Notes under the pieces: model-generated | The model's input: the letters and a program-made list of their open reading frames with translations, nothing else | The model's database searches: none | What the model was told of the DNA's origin: nothing | NCBI GenBank assembly: GCA_031177735.1 | Contig: JAPSKJ010000009.1 | Location: 1-25,265 of the forward strand | Direction of reading: 5' to 3' | Source of the DNA: Nocardioides sp. | GTDB lineage: Bacteria; Actinomycetota; Actinomycetes; Propionibacteriales; Nocardioidaceae | Length of the DNA: 25,265 bases | Shown: one piece after another, positions 1 through 7,320 of the stretch | Numbering within the stretch: the stretch's first letter is position 1 | Layout of the letters: each line of letters starts with the position of its first letter | Made by a program: the position numbers and the translations under genes

Positions 1-17
1 GCGGCTCGCGCCCGAGG

Positions 18-353
18 ATGCGCGGTCCCGCGCGTAACGCGGCGCGCACCGGCTCGACGACCGTGCGGGCGGCCGACGCCACCGACACCACGCACCTGCA
101 CGAGTTCGTCACCGCCCGCCGCGGTGTTGAGGGGTTCGTCGAGCCGCGCACAGCGGTCAGTGACGTGACCCTCCTGCTGGTCGCCCACGACGGGGAGTGG
201 ACTCGGCGCCGGGTGCCGTCGGTCGGGTGGGCCCACGACTTCTGCAACCAGCACATGGTGCCGTCCTACGACGCCGCGGTGGTCGGCATCCCGCAGCGGA
301 TGCGCGACTACAACCGCCGCCAGAAGGAGCAGCGCCGCCAGAGCGGGCTGTGA
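18..353 (+). CDS. Hypothetical protein, 5' end uncertain
   Basis: I do not recognise the family. From the ATG at 18 the product is 111 residues and ends at the TGA at 351-353. The frame is open to the left edge of the window and no ribosome binding site sits at a proper distance before this ATG, so the true start may lie upstream of the window. The N-terminal third is Arg/Ala/Thr-rich. The C-terminal part looks like a compact domain (FVEPRTAVSDVTLLLVAHDG, then GWAHDFCNQHMVPSYDAAVVG) and ends in a charged RRQKEQRRQ tail. No signal peptide or membrane segment is visible. It converges on pepA with a shared hairpin between the stops. Codon use matches the neighbours, so the reading frame is probably real, but no function can be assigned. 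Confidence 0.7.
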   Translation: MRGPARNAARTGSTTVRAADATDTTHLHEFVTARRGVEGFVEPRTAVSDVTLLLVAHDGEWTRRRVPSVGWAHDFCNQHMVPSYDAAVVGIPQRMRDYNRRQKEQRRQSGL

Positions 354-359
354 CCCTCG

Positions 360-382
360 CGCCGGCTTCGCCTCAGCCGGCG
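360..382. terminator. Hairpin between convergent genes
   Basis: Perfect 8-bp stem: CGCCGGCT at 360-367 pairs with AGCCGGCG at 375-382, loop of 7 bases. It starts a few bases after the stop of the first gene and contains the pepA stop codon (373-375) in its right side. There is no T-tract, as is common for actinobacterial terminators, so bidirectional termination is an inference. Confidence 0.5.
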
Positions 383-1887
383 GTGGCGCGCAGGTAGTCC
401 ACCAGCGTGGCGACGGCGGTGCCCGTGCCGCCCGCGGTGACGTGACCGTAGGGCCCGCCGCTGTTGTACGACGTCCCGGCGATGTCCAGGTGCGCCCACG
501 GGAGCCCTGCGGTGAACTCGCGGAGGAAGGCCGCCGCGAACAGGCCGCCGCCCCAGCGGATCCAGTCGTGCTGGGCGAGGTCGGCGACCTTGGAGCTGCG
601 GATCCGCTCCTCCATCGCCTCCGGGATCGGCATGGGCCAGCACTCCTCGCCCGCCGACTCGCCCGCCGCGAGCACGGCCTCGACCACCTGCGGTGAGCCC
701 ATCACACCGGTGATCCGGTCGCCGAGGGCCGTCACCATGTGGCCGGTCAGCGTGGCGACGTCGAGGATGACGTCGGGCTTCGCCTCCGTCGCCCGGACGA
801 GCGCGTCGGCGAGGATCAGCCGGCCCTCGGCGTCGGTGTTGGAGACCTCGACCGTCGTGCCGCCGTAGATGCGCAGCACGTCGCCGGGGCGGGCGGCGGA
901 GCCGGAGATCATGTTCTCCGCGAGCGGCAGGAAGGCGCTGATCCGCACCGGCAGGCCCAGCCGGGCGGCCGCGAGCGTCGCCTGGGCCACCGCGGCGGCG
1001 CCCGCCATGTCCGACTTCATCGAGCTCATGCTGGCCCCCGGCTTGATGGTGAGCCCGCCGGAGTCGAAGGTGATGCCCTTGCCGACCAGCGCGACGTGGG
1101 CGACCGGCTCGGCGGGCTCGTAGGTGAGCTCCACCAGCCGCGGCGGAGCAGCCGAGCTCAGGCCGACGCCGAGGATCCCGCCACAGCCGAGCTCGGCGAG
1201 CGCGGCCTCGTCGTGGACGGTGATGCCGACGACGGGTGCGCCCTTGCCGGCGGCTCGGTTGTGCTCCGCCACGGCCTCCTCGATGCGCGTCGCCAGCAGG
1301 GGCGGGGTGAGGTCGACCGGCGGCATGTTGACCCAGTCCCGCGTGGTGCGGATGCTGCGGGCGACCACCTGGGCGTCCGCGAAGGCCGCGATGGCTTCCT
1401 TGCGCCGGGCGGCCGGGCTGAGCACGATGACGTCACTCGGGCCGCTGGTCTCGGCCGGCGACTTGTAGGCGGTGAAGGCGTAGCCGCCGAGCAGGTGCCC
1501 CTCGGTGACGGCGCGCACGAGCTCGGGGGTGTCCGCGGGCAGCGCCAGCGCGACCGACGTGGCGTTGGGGACCGCCCGGGCGGCCGCACCGGCGGCGCGG
1601 CGTACTGACGCCGAGGTGGCCTCGCGGCCCAACCCGACCAGCACCAGCAGCGGTGAGGCCAGCATGCCGGTGGTGGGCACCCGGACCACCTCGCCGGCCG
1701 CCCCCTTGACCCCCAGCGTCGCCAGCAGCGGGCGCAGCTTGCGGCCGTAGGCCGACGTCACGTCGTCGCCGCCGGGGGCGAGCTCAGGGCCCTTGCGACC
1801 CTGCACCACCCCGACCACGACCGCCTCCGCGCGGGTCTTCGCAGGGCTCGCGGTGCGCAGGCTGTAGGTGGGGGAGGAGGCGGTCAC
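373..1887 (-). CDS. pepA: Leucyl aminopeptidase, M17 family
   Basis: Cytosolic dizinc/dimanganese aminopeptidase that removes N-terminal amino acids, leucine preferentially, in peptide turnover. The 504-residue product is the usual family length. An N-terminal macro-like domain (about residues 1-170) is followed by the catalytic domain. All family metal ligands and catalytic residues are visible: K270 and D275 in GKGITFDSGG, K282, D293 in MKSDMAG, and D352, E354 and R356 in the signature NTDAEGR. The start is a GTG at 1887, chosen because a TAACCT -10 box lies 7 bases upstream of it and there is no Shine-Dalgarno sequence. This suggests a leaderless mRNA. The gene is divergent from gcvT with 32 bases between the starts. 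A pepA/pepB gene near gcvT is also found in other actinobacteria such as Mycobacterium tuberculosis. Family assignment is secure. Confidence 0.96.
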   Translation of the reverse strand: MTASSPTYSLRTASPAKTRAEAVVVGVVQGRKGPELAPGGDDVTSAYGRKLRPLLATLGVKGAAGEVVRVPTTGMLASPLLVLVGLGREATSASVRRAAGAAARAVPNATSVALALPADTPELVRAVTEGHLLGGYAFTAYKSPAETSGPSDVIVLSPAARRKEAIAAFADAQVVARSIRTTRDWVNMPPVDLTPPLLATRIEEAVAEHNRAAGKGAPVVGITVHDEAALAELGCGGILGVGLSSAAPPRLVELTYEPAEPVAHVALVGKGITFDSGGLTIKPGASMSSMKSDMAGAAAVAQATLAAARLGLPVRISAFLPLAENMISGSAARPGDVLRIYGGTTVEVSNTDAEGRLILADALVRATEAKPDVILDVATLTGHMVTALGDRITGVMGSPQVVEAVLAAGESAGEECWPMPIPEAMEERIRSSKVADLAQHDWIRWGGGLFAAAFLREFTAGLPWAHLDIAGTSYNSGGPYGHVTAGGTGTAVATLVDYLRATAG

Positions 1888-1894
1888 CCGGGGA

Positions 1895-1900
1895 AGGTTA
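1895..1900 (-). promoter_or_regulatory. -10 box of pepA, leaderless type
   Basis: On the minus strand TAACCT (TANNNT) ends 7 bases before the GTG start of pepA. At this spacing transcription would begin at or next to the start codon. I see no convincing -35 hexamer. Confidence 0.5.
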
Positions 1901-1906
1901 CTGCGA

Positions 1907-1912
1907 TAGGTT
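1907..1912 (+). promoter_or_regulatory. -10 box of gcvT, leaderless type
   Basis: TAGGTT is followed by 7 bases and then the ATG of gcvT, with no ribosome binding site between. It lies only 6 bases from the opposing pepA -10 box, so the two polymerase footprints must overlap. No clear -35 is seen. Confidence 0.5.
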
Positions 1913-1919
1913 CGCGCCC

Positions 1920-3032
1920 ATGGCCGAGCCCGACCTGCTCCAGTCCCCGCTGCACGCCCGACACGTGGCGCTGGGCGCCAAGTTCGCCGAGTTCGGCGGC
2001 TGGTCGATGCCGATCGAGTACGCCGGCGGCGGGGTCGTCGCCGAGCACACCGCGGTCCGATCCTCGGTGGGGATCTTCGACGTCAGCCACCTCGGCAAGG
2101 CGCTGGTCTCCGGCCCGGGCGCGGCCGACTACGTCAACGCCACGCTCAGCAACGACCTGCGCAGGATCGGCCCGGGCAGGGCGCAGTACACCCTGTGCTG
2201 CGACCAGGCCACCGGCGGGATCGTCGACGACATCATCGCCTACTACCGCGACGACGAGCACGTGCTGCTGGTGCCCAACGCCGCGAACACCGCTGAGGTC
2301 GTCCGTCGGCTGGCCGAGTCGGCTCCGGAGGGGGTGCGGGTGACCGACCACCACCGCGACTACGCCGTGCTCGCGGTGCAGGGTGCGCGCTCCGACGACG
2401 TGCTGGCCGAGCTCGGCCTCCCCGTCGGCCACGACTACATGTCCTTCGTCGAGGTCGAGCACGAGGGCGCCCGGGTCGTGGTCTGCCGCACCGGTTACAC
2501 CGGGGAGCGGGGCTATGAGCTGATCGCGCCCCACGAGGTCGCCGAGGTCCTGTGGGACGCGCTGCTCGCCGCGGGGGAGGCGTTCGGTGTCCGCGCCTGC
2601 GGGCTCGGCGCCCGCGACACCCTGCGCACGGAGATGGGCTACCCCCTGCACGGTCAGGACATCTCCCTCGACGTCACCCCCAACGAAGCCCGCCTGGGCT
2701 GGGCGGTGGGCTGGGACAAGCCGGCGTTCTGGGGGCGTGAGCCGCTGCTGGCCGAGAAGGAGGCGGGCCCCAAGCGCCTCCTGCGCGGCATCGTCGCCAC
2801 CGGGCGCGGCATCCCGCGCCCGCACATGCAGGTGTTCCTCACCCCGCACGTGCCGGTGGGCGAGGTCACCTCCGGTACCTTCTCGCCGACGCTGCGCAAG
2901 GGCGTCGGCCTCGCGCTGCTGTCCACCGCCGTCAACCCCGACGCGGAGGTTGCCGTCGACGTGCGCGGCCGCCGCGAGGTCTTCCAGGTCACCAAGCCAC
3001 CGTTCGTCCAGCCACAGGTCCGGGAGGGCTGA
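1920..3032 (+). CDS. gcvT: Glycine cleavage system T protein (aminomethyltransferase)
   Basis: Tetrahydrofolate-dependent aminomethyltransferase of the glycine cleavage complex. It transfers the methylene carbon from the aminomethyl-lipoyl H protein to THF and releases ammonia. The 370-residue product has the family order: FGGWSMP at 25-31, the TGGIVDD motif with the acidic pair D103/D104 at the conserved catalytic position, CRTGYTGERGYEL in the folate domain, and a C-terminal SGTFSPTLRKG barrel motif. The start ATG at 1920 is supported by family alignment (LLQSPLHARHVALGAKFAEF) and by the leaderless -10 box just upstream. gcvH and gcvP are not in the window. It is followed after 3 bases by a small unknown gene that is probably cotranscribed. 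Confidence 0.96.
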   Translation: MAEPDLLQSPLHARHVALGAKFAEFGGWSMPIEYAGGGVVAEHTAVRSSVGIFDVSHLGKALVSGPGAADYVNATLSNDLRRIGPGRAQYTLCCDQATGGIVDDIIAYYRDDEHVLLVPNAANTAEVVRRLAESAPEGVRVTDHHRDYAVLAVQGARSDDVLAELGLPVGHDYMSFVEVEHEGARVVVCRTGYTGERGYELIAPHEVAEVLWDALLAAGEAFGVRACGLGARDTLRTEMGYPLHGQDISLDVTPNEARLGWAVGWDKPAFWGREPLLAEKEAGPKRLLRGIVATGRGIPRPHMQVFLTPHVPVGEVTSGTFSPTLRKGVGLALLSTAVNPDAEVAVDVRGRREVFQVTKPPFVQPQVREG

Positions 3033-3035
3033 GCC

Positions 3036-3293
3036 ATGAACATGCCTGACGTGCCGCCGGTCTTCCGCCCGCCGACGCCCGCCGAGCGCCCCTGGTGGTG
3101 GCGCCTGGAGGACGCCGCCGGCTCCGAGGTCACCGTGCCCGAGGAGTACGCCGGCCAGCGGTTCCCGTCGCAGGCGGACGCGGAGTCGTGGATCGGCGAG
3201 GTCTACGGCGAGCTGACCGAGCACGGTGTCGACGCCGTCACGCTGTTCGAGCTGGAGACGAAGGTCTACGGACCCATGTCGCTCCACCCCTGA
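3036..3293 (+). CDS. Small hypothetical protein downstream of gcvT
   Basis: 85-residue soluble protein of unknown function. It starts with ATG at 3036, preceded by GGAGGG in the last codons of gcvT (about 7 bases away), so it is probably translated from the gcvT message. Visible features are a proline-rich N-terminus, a tryptophan-rich RPWWWRLED patch, then an alternating pattern with EEYAGQRFPSQADAESWIGE and a C-terminal GVDAVTLFELETKVYGPMSL. That pattern looks like a small alpha/beta fold. No cysteines, signal peptide or membrane segment are present. The tight coupling to gcvT and the spacing of 17 bases to the next gene suggest an operon gcvT - this gene - permease, but no role can be inferred. 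Confidence 0.8.
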   Translation: MNMPDVPPVFRPPTPAERPWWWRLEDAAGSEVTVPEEYAGQRFPSQADAESWIGEVYGELTEHGVDAVTLFELETKVYGPMSLHP

Positions 3294-3310
3294 TCGACGA
3301 ACGAGGAGAG

Positions 3311-4663
3311 ATGGACCGGTTCTTCCGGATCACCGAGCGCGGCAGCAGCCTGCGCAGCGAGGTCCTCGGTGGCCTCGTCACCTTCGCCACGATGGCCTAC
3401 ATCCTGGTGGTCAACCCCGACATCCTCGGCTCGGTGCCCGACGCCGCCGGGGTCACCCTCGACCACGCCCAGCTGGTGACGGTCACGGCGCTGGTCGCCG
3501 GCGTGATGACGATCGCGATGGGCCTGGTGGCCAACGTCCCGATGGCGCTCGCCGCCGGGCTCGGGGTCAACGCGTTCGTGGCGTTCACGCTGGTCGCGGG
3601 TCGTGGGCTCACTTGGCCCGAGGCGATGGGCGTCATCGTCATCGAGGGCGTCGTGATGCTGGTCCTGGTGCTCGTGGGCCTGCGCGAGGCGATCATGAAC
3701 GCCATCCCCGACGCCCTCAAGCGAGCGATCGCGGGCGGCATCGGGCTGTTCATCGCGCTGATCGGTCTCGTCAACGGCGGCATCGTCGGCCACCCCGAGG
3801 GCGGCGGCACGATCGTTGCGCTGGGTGAGGGCTTCTCCTCCTGGAACACCGCCGTCTTCGTGCTCGGCCTCGCCCTGATGGCGGTGCTCATGGCCGCACG
3901 CGTGCCGGGGGCGCTGCTGATCGGTATCGCGGTGGCCACGGTCGCCGGGCTGATCGTCAACGGCGTCGTCGACGGCACGCCGGTGCCGGGCGCGGAGCTG
4001 TCCGGCTCGGTGGTCGCCGCACCCGACTTCGGGCTCGTCGGGGAGTTCAGCTTCAACGTCTTCGAGGTGGTCGGCATCGGCGCTGCCCTGGCGCTGATCG
4101 TGACCGTGCTGATGGCCAACTTCTTCGACGCCATGGGCACCGCGCTGGCGGTCGGTCGCGAGGCCGGTCTCACCGACGCGGAGGGCCGCCTGCCGCAGAT
4201 GCGCCGGGTGCTGCTGGTGGAGTCGGCCGGAGCGATCGCCGGCGGTGCCGGCTCGGCGTCGTCGAACACCATCTACGTGGAGAGCACCGCCGGCGTCGCG
4301 CAGGGTGCCCGCACCGGCCTGAGCAACGTCGTCACCGGCGTGCTGTTCCTGCTGGCGATGTTCTTCGCCCCGCTCGCGACGATGATCCCGTCGGCCGCGA
4401 CCGGCCCGGCCCTCGTCGTCGTCGGTGCGCTGATGATCAGCCAGATCAGCGGGATCGACTGGGACGACCTCGGGGTCGCGCTGCCCGCGTTCGCCACGAT
4501 CGCCCTGATGCCGTTCACCTACTCGATCGCCAACGGGGTCGGCGCCGGCATGGTGCTCTACGTGCTCATCGCGCTCGGCCGAGGGCGGTGGCGCGACATC
4601 CACCCGCTGATGGCGGTCGTCGCCGCCGTCTTCGTGTGGTACTTCCTGCGCGGACCGGTCTGA
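3311..4663 (+). CDS. NCS2 family purine permease (AzgA/PbuG type)
   Basis: Inner-membrane proton symporter of the nucleobase-cation symporter 2 superfamily. The AzgA/PbuG branch takes up hypoxanthine, guanine or adenine. The 450-residue product fits the branch, begins MDRFFRITERGSS like its relatives, and has about 12-14 hydrophobic segments. Diagnostic motifs are GGLVTFATMAYILVVNP in the first membrane segment, MANFFDAMGT from residue 268 and TIYVESTAGVAQGARTG around residues 320-336. The last two are the half-helix substrate and cation site motifs. The ATG at 3311 was chosen over in-frame starts upstream because a GAGGAGAG ribosome binding site directly precedes it and the upstream frame overlaps the small gene at 3036-3293. 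No purine riboswitch fits in the 17-base gap. Exact substrate is not determined. Confidence 0.9.
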   Translation: MDRFFRITERGSSLRSEVLGGLVTFATMAYILVVNPDILGSVPDAAGVTLDHAQLVTVTALVAGVMTIAMGLVANVPMALAAGLGVNAFVAFTLVAGRGLTWPEAMGVIVIEGVVMLVLVLVGLREAIMNAIPDALKRAIAGGIGLFIALIGLVNGGIVGHPEGGGTIVALGEGFSSWNTAVFVLGLALMAVLMAARVPGALLIGIAVATVAGLIVNGVVDGTPVPGAELSGSVVAAPDFGLVGEFSFNVFEVVGIGAALALIVTVLMANFFDAMGTALAVGREAGLTDAEGRLPQMRRVLLVESAGAIAGGAGSASSNTIYVESTAGVAQGARTGLSNVVTGVLFLLAMFFAPLATMIPSAATGPALVVVGALMISQISGIDWDDLGVALPAFATIALMPFTYSIANGVGAGMVLYVLIALGRGRWRDIHPLMAVVAAVFVWYFLRGPV

Positions 4664-4700
4664 CCACCGGCCCCGCGACGGCGGTGTGCGCGGCCGGCGA

Positions 4701-4706
4701 TAGCGT
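4701..4706 (+). promoter_or_regulatory. -10 box of the PhzF-like gene, leaderless type
   Basis: TAGCGT followed by 7 bases and the ATG at 4714. No Shine-Dalgarno sequence lies in between. Same geometry as the gcvT and ftsK boxes. Confidence 0.45.
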
Positions 4707-4713
4707 CCCCGCC

Positions 4714-5550
4714 ATGACGCTGCCGTTCCGCCAGGTCGACGTGTTCAGCTCCGAGCCGCTGCTCGGCAACCCGGTCGCCGTCGTCCACGACGCCGACGGC
4801 CTCACCGAGGAGCAGATGGCGGCCTTCGCCCGGTGGACCAACCTGTCCGAGACCACGTTCCTGCTCAGCCCCACCGACCCGGCGGCCGACTACCGCCTGC
4901 GCATCTTCACCCCCGGCGGTGAGCTGCCGTTCGCCGGCCACCCCACCCTGGGCAGCGCGCACGCGTGGCTCGAGGCCGGAGGAGTGCCGCAGCACCCGGA
5001 CCACGCCGTCCAGGAGTGCGGCGTCGGGCTGGTGCGGGTCAGGCGCGGTCGGCGGCTGGCCTTCGCGGCCCCCGAGCTGCTGCGCTCCGGACCCGTGGAT
5101 CCTCCGGACGTGACCCGGATCGCGACCGCGCTGCGGATCCAGCCGGGCGACGTGGTCGACGCCCAGTGGGTCGACAACGGCCCCGGCTGGGTCGCGGTGC
5201 TGCTGCGCGACGCCGAGGCGGTGCTGGCGCTGGAGCCCGACCAGGGCGCCTTCGGCGACCTCAAGGTGGGCGCCGTGGGTCGCCATCCGGAGGGGAGCGA
5301 GTGCGCGATCGAGGTCCGGGCGTTCGTCGGCAGCCTCGGCATCGCGGAGGACCCGGTGACCGGCTCGCTCAATGCGGGCGTGGCGCAGTGGCTGGCCGGC
5401 ACCGTGCTGCCGGCGGCGTACACCTCGAGCCAGGGGACGGCACTCGGTCGCCGCGGGCGTGTGCACCTCGAGACTGATGATGCGGGTGTGATCTGGGTCG
5501 GTGGCGACACCCTGACCACCATCGTCGGCACTGTCGGTCTGGGCGACTAG
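4714..5550 (+). CDS. PhzF family isomerase-like protein
   Basis: Member of the PhzF / diaminopimelate-epimerase-like fold, 278 residues, the usual length. Family marks are FRQVDVFSSEPLLGNPVAVV at the N-terminus, the presumed catalytic glutamate E46 in NLSETTFL, TPGGELPFAGHPTLG with H76, and EDPVTGSLNAGVAQWL near the C-terminus. Characterised members isomerise dihydrohydroxyanthranilate in phenazine synthesis, but most PhzF-like proteins have no known substrate and no phenazine genes are present here. A phenazine role should therefore not be assumed. The ATG at 4714 is chosen from homology (family proteins start a few residues before FxQVDVF) and the promoter spacing. The gene ends with TAG at 5548-5550, 10 bases before thyA. 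Confidence 0.9.
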   Translation: MTLPFRQVDVFSSEPLLGNPVAVVHDADGLTEEQMAAFARWTNLSETTFLLSPTDPAADYRLRIFTPGGELPFAGHPTLGSAHAWLEAGGVPQHPDHAVQECGVGLVRVRRGRRLAFAAPELLRSGPVDPPDVTRIATALRIQPGDVVDAQWVDNGPGWVAVLLRDAEAVLALEPDQGAFGDLKVGAVGRHPEGSECAIEVRAFVGSLGIAEDPVTGSLNAGVAQWLAGTVLPAAYTSSQGTALGRRGRVHLETDDAGVIWVGGDTLTTIVGTVGLGD

Positions 5551-5553
5551 GGT
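5548..5553 (+). promoter_or_regulatory. -10 box of thyA built on the upstream stop codon
   Basis: TAGGGT, whose first three bases are the stop codon of the PhzF-like gene. Seven bases separate it from the GTG start of thyA at 5561. It is consistent with a leaderless thyA transcript. Read-through from the upstream gene is also possible. Confidence 0.4.
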
Positions 5554-5560
5554 CGGGGCT

Positions 5561-6355
5561 GTGCGGCAGTATCTGGAGCTGATGGAGCGGATTCTCGACG
5601 AGGGCGTCGAGAAGGGCGATCGCACGGGCACCGGCACGCTGAGTGTCTTCGGACACCAGATGCGCTTCGACCTGTCCGCGGGTTTCCCGCTGGTGACCAC
5701 GAAGAAGATCCACACCCGCTCCGTCTTCGGCGAGCTGCTGTGGTTCCTGCGCGGTGACACCAACGTGAAGTGGCTGCAGGACCGCGGCATCACGATCTGG
5801 GACGAGTGGGCCGACGCCCAGGGCGACCTCGGGCCGGTCTACGGCTACCAGTGGCGCTCCTGGCCCACCCCCGACGGCCGGTCGGTCGACCAGATCCGCC
5901 AGGTCGTCGAGCAGATCCGGACCAACCCCGACAGCCGCCGCCACATCGTGAGCGCGTGGAACGTCGCCGACATCCCCGACATGGCGCTCGCGCCGTGCCA
6001 CACGATGTTCCAGTTCTACGTCGCCGACGGCACTCTCAGCTGCCAGCTCTACCAGCGCAGCGCCGACGTCTTCCTCGGCGTGCCGTTCAACATCGCCTCC
6101 TACGCGCTGCTCACGCACATGGTCGCCCAGGTGACCGGGTTGCGGGTCGGTGACTTCGTGCACACCCTCGGCGACGCCCACCTCTACCTCAACCACCTGG
6201 AGCAGGCCCGCCTCCAGCTCACCCGCGAGCCGCGCCCGCTCCCGCGGCTGGTGCTCAACCCCGAGGTCACCCAGATCGACGCCTTCGAGCTCGAGGACAT
6301 CGCCGTCGAGGGTTACGACCCGCACCCCGGGATCAAGGCGCCCATTGCCGTCTGA
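5561..6355 (+). CDS. thyA: Thymidylate synthase
   Basis: Converts dUMP and methylene-THF to dTMP and dihydrofolate in the cytosol. The product is 264 residues, the same length and numbering as the E. coli enzyme: R21 in RTGTGTLSVFG, R126/R127 from the partner subunit for the phosphate, catalytic C146 in LAPCHTMFQFY, D169 and N177 in SADVFLGVPFN, and the C-terminal IKAPIAV. The start is GTG at 5561, giving MRQYLELM, which matches the family N-terminus. There is no ribosome binding site, but a -10-like box lies 7 bases upstream. The 3' end overlaps the folA start by 11 bases, so the enzyme that makes dihydrofolate and the one that recycles it are coupled. Confidence 0.98.
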   Translation: MRQYLELMERILDEGVEKGDRTGTGTLSVFGHQMRFDLSAGFPLVTTKKIHTRSVFGELLWFLRGDTNVKWLQDRGITIWDEWADAQGDLGPVYGYQWRSWPTPDGRSVDQIRQVVEQIRTNPDSRRHIVSAWNVADIPDMALAPCHTMFQFYVADGTLSCQLYQRSADVFLGVPFNIASYALLTHMVAQVTGLRVGDFVHTLGDAHLYLNHLEQARLQLTREPRPLPRLVLNPEVTQIDAFELEDIAVEGYDPHPGIKAPIAV

Positions 6356-7307
6356 GCGTCTCCCGCGAGTCGTGCTCGTCGCGGCGGTGGCCGACAACGG
6401 CGTGATCGGCGACGGCCCCGACATCCCGTGGCACATCCCCGGTGAGCAGGCGCAGTTCAAGGCGCTCACCATGGGCCACACGCTGCTGATGGGCCGCACC
6501 ACCTTCGAGTCCATCGGGCGCCCGTTGCCCGGCCGCACCACCATCGTGCTCACCCGCGACGTGACCTGGTCGCACGAGGGTGTGCTGGTCGCCCACACCA
6601 TCGAGGACGCGCTCGCCCTCGCGGCCACCCTGCCCGGTGACGTCATGGTCGCCGGCGGCGCCCAGGTGTACGCCGCCGCGTTGCCCTACGCCGCGGAGCA
6701 GGTGCTCACCCGGGTCCACCTCGCACCGAGCGGCGACGTGCACTACCCGGCCTTCGACACCGGCGAGTGGGTGGTCACTCGCCGGGAGCCCGGGGAGACC
6801 TACGACCGGGAGTGGCTGGTGCGGGCCAGGGTCTCCGACTCGGCCGACCCCGCCGTGATCTGGCCGGTCTACGACGCCGTCTTCGCCGATCGGGACCGGT
6901 CCGCCTGGGAGGAGGCCTGGCGCACCCACAGCGCCCGGGACGGGTTCCGGATCGCCACCGTGGAGTGCGACGGTGAGCTCGCCGGCTTCGCCTACGGCTA
7001 CACCGGCGAGCGCGGCCAGTGGTGGTCCGACGCGATCCTCGAGGCCCTGCCGCCGGCGGTGGGCGAGGAGTGGGTCGGTGGCCACTTCGAGCTGGTCGAG
7101 CTCGCCGTGCTCGGCGCTCACCGGTCGCGCGGCCTGGGGCGGGCGCTCCTGCGCGCCATCAGCTCGGTGCCGCACGAGCGCCTGCTGCTGCAGACCGACG
7201 CCGACGCGGCCGATCCGGCTCACCGCCTCTACGCCTCCGAGGGCTGGCGGGTCCTCGGGCCCGGGGTGGGCGCGGGCACGGTCGTGATGGGCAAGCGACC
7301 GGGCTGA
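6345..7307 (+). CDS. folA: Dihydrofolate reductase fused to a GNAT N-acetyltransferase
   Basis: One uninterrupted frame of 320 codons. Residues 8-160 are dihydrofolate reductase (dihydrofolate + NADPH to THF): VAAVADNGVIG, IPWHIPGEQAQFK with E34 at the acidic position that is Asp27 in E. coli, TMGHTLLMGRTTFESIGRPL and the NADPH motif VAGGAQVY at 102-109. With almost no linker, residues 163-320 are a GNAT acetyltransferase: PVYDAVF, EWVGGHFELVELAVL, the acetyl-CoA loop HRSRGLGRAL at 259-268 and a C-terminal RLYASEGWRVLGPG motif. DHFRs are normally about 160 residues and this GNAT type is, to my knowledge, usually a separate protein. The start is probably TTG at 6345, 5 bases after AAGG and overlapping thyA by 11 bases; GTG at 6372 is the alternative. 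The acyl acceptor of the GNAT half is unknown. Confidence 0.9.
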   Translation: MPSERLPRVVLVAAVADNGVIGDGPDIPWHIPGEQAQFKALTMGHTLLMGRTTFESIGRPLPGRTTIVLTRDVTWSHEGVLVAHTIEDALALAATLPGDVMVAGGAQVYAAALPYAAEQVLTRVHLAPSGDVHYPAFDTGEWVVTRREPGETYDREWLVRARVSDSADPAVIWPVYDAVFADRDRSAWEEAWRTHSARDGFRIATVECDGELAGFAYGYTGERGQWWSDAILEALPPAVGEEWVGGHFELVELAVLGAHRSRGLGRALLRAISSVPHERLLLQTDADAADPAHRLYASEGWRVLGPGVGAGTVVMGKRPG

Positions 7308-7320
7308 GACGCGGTGCGGG

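Noticed and set aside
1888..1919. Glycine riboswitch before gcvT
   Set aside because: The divergent gap is 32 bases, far too short for a glycine aptamer, and gcvT appears leaderless.
3294..3310. Purine riboswitch before the permease
   Set aside because: Only 17 bases separate the genes, and no aptamer-like stem set is visible.
4714..5550. Phenazine biosynthesis role for the PhzF-like protein
   Set aside because: No other phenazine genes are present, and most PhzF-fold proteins outside such clusters are unrelated to phenazines.
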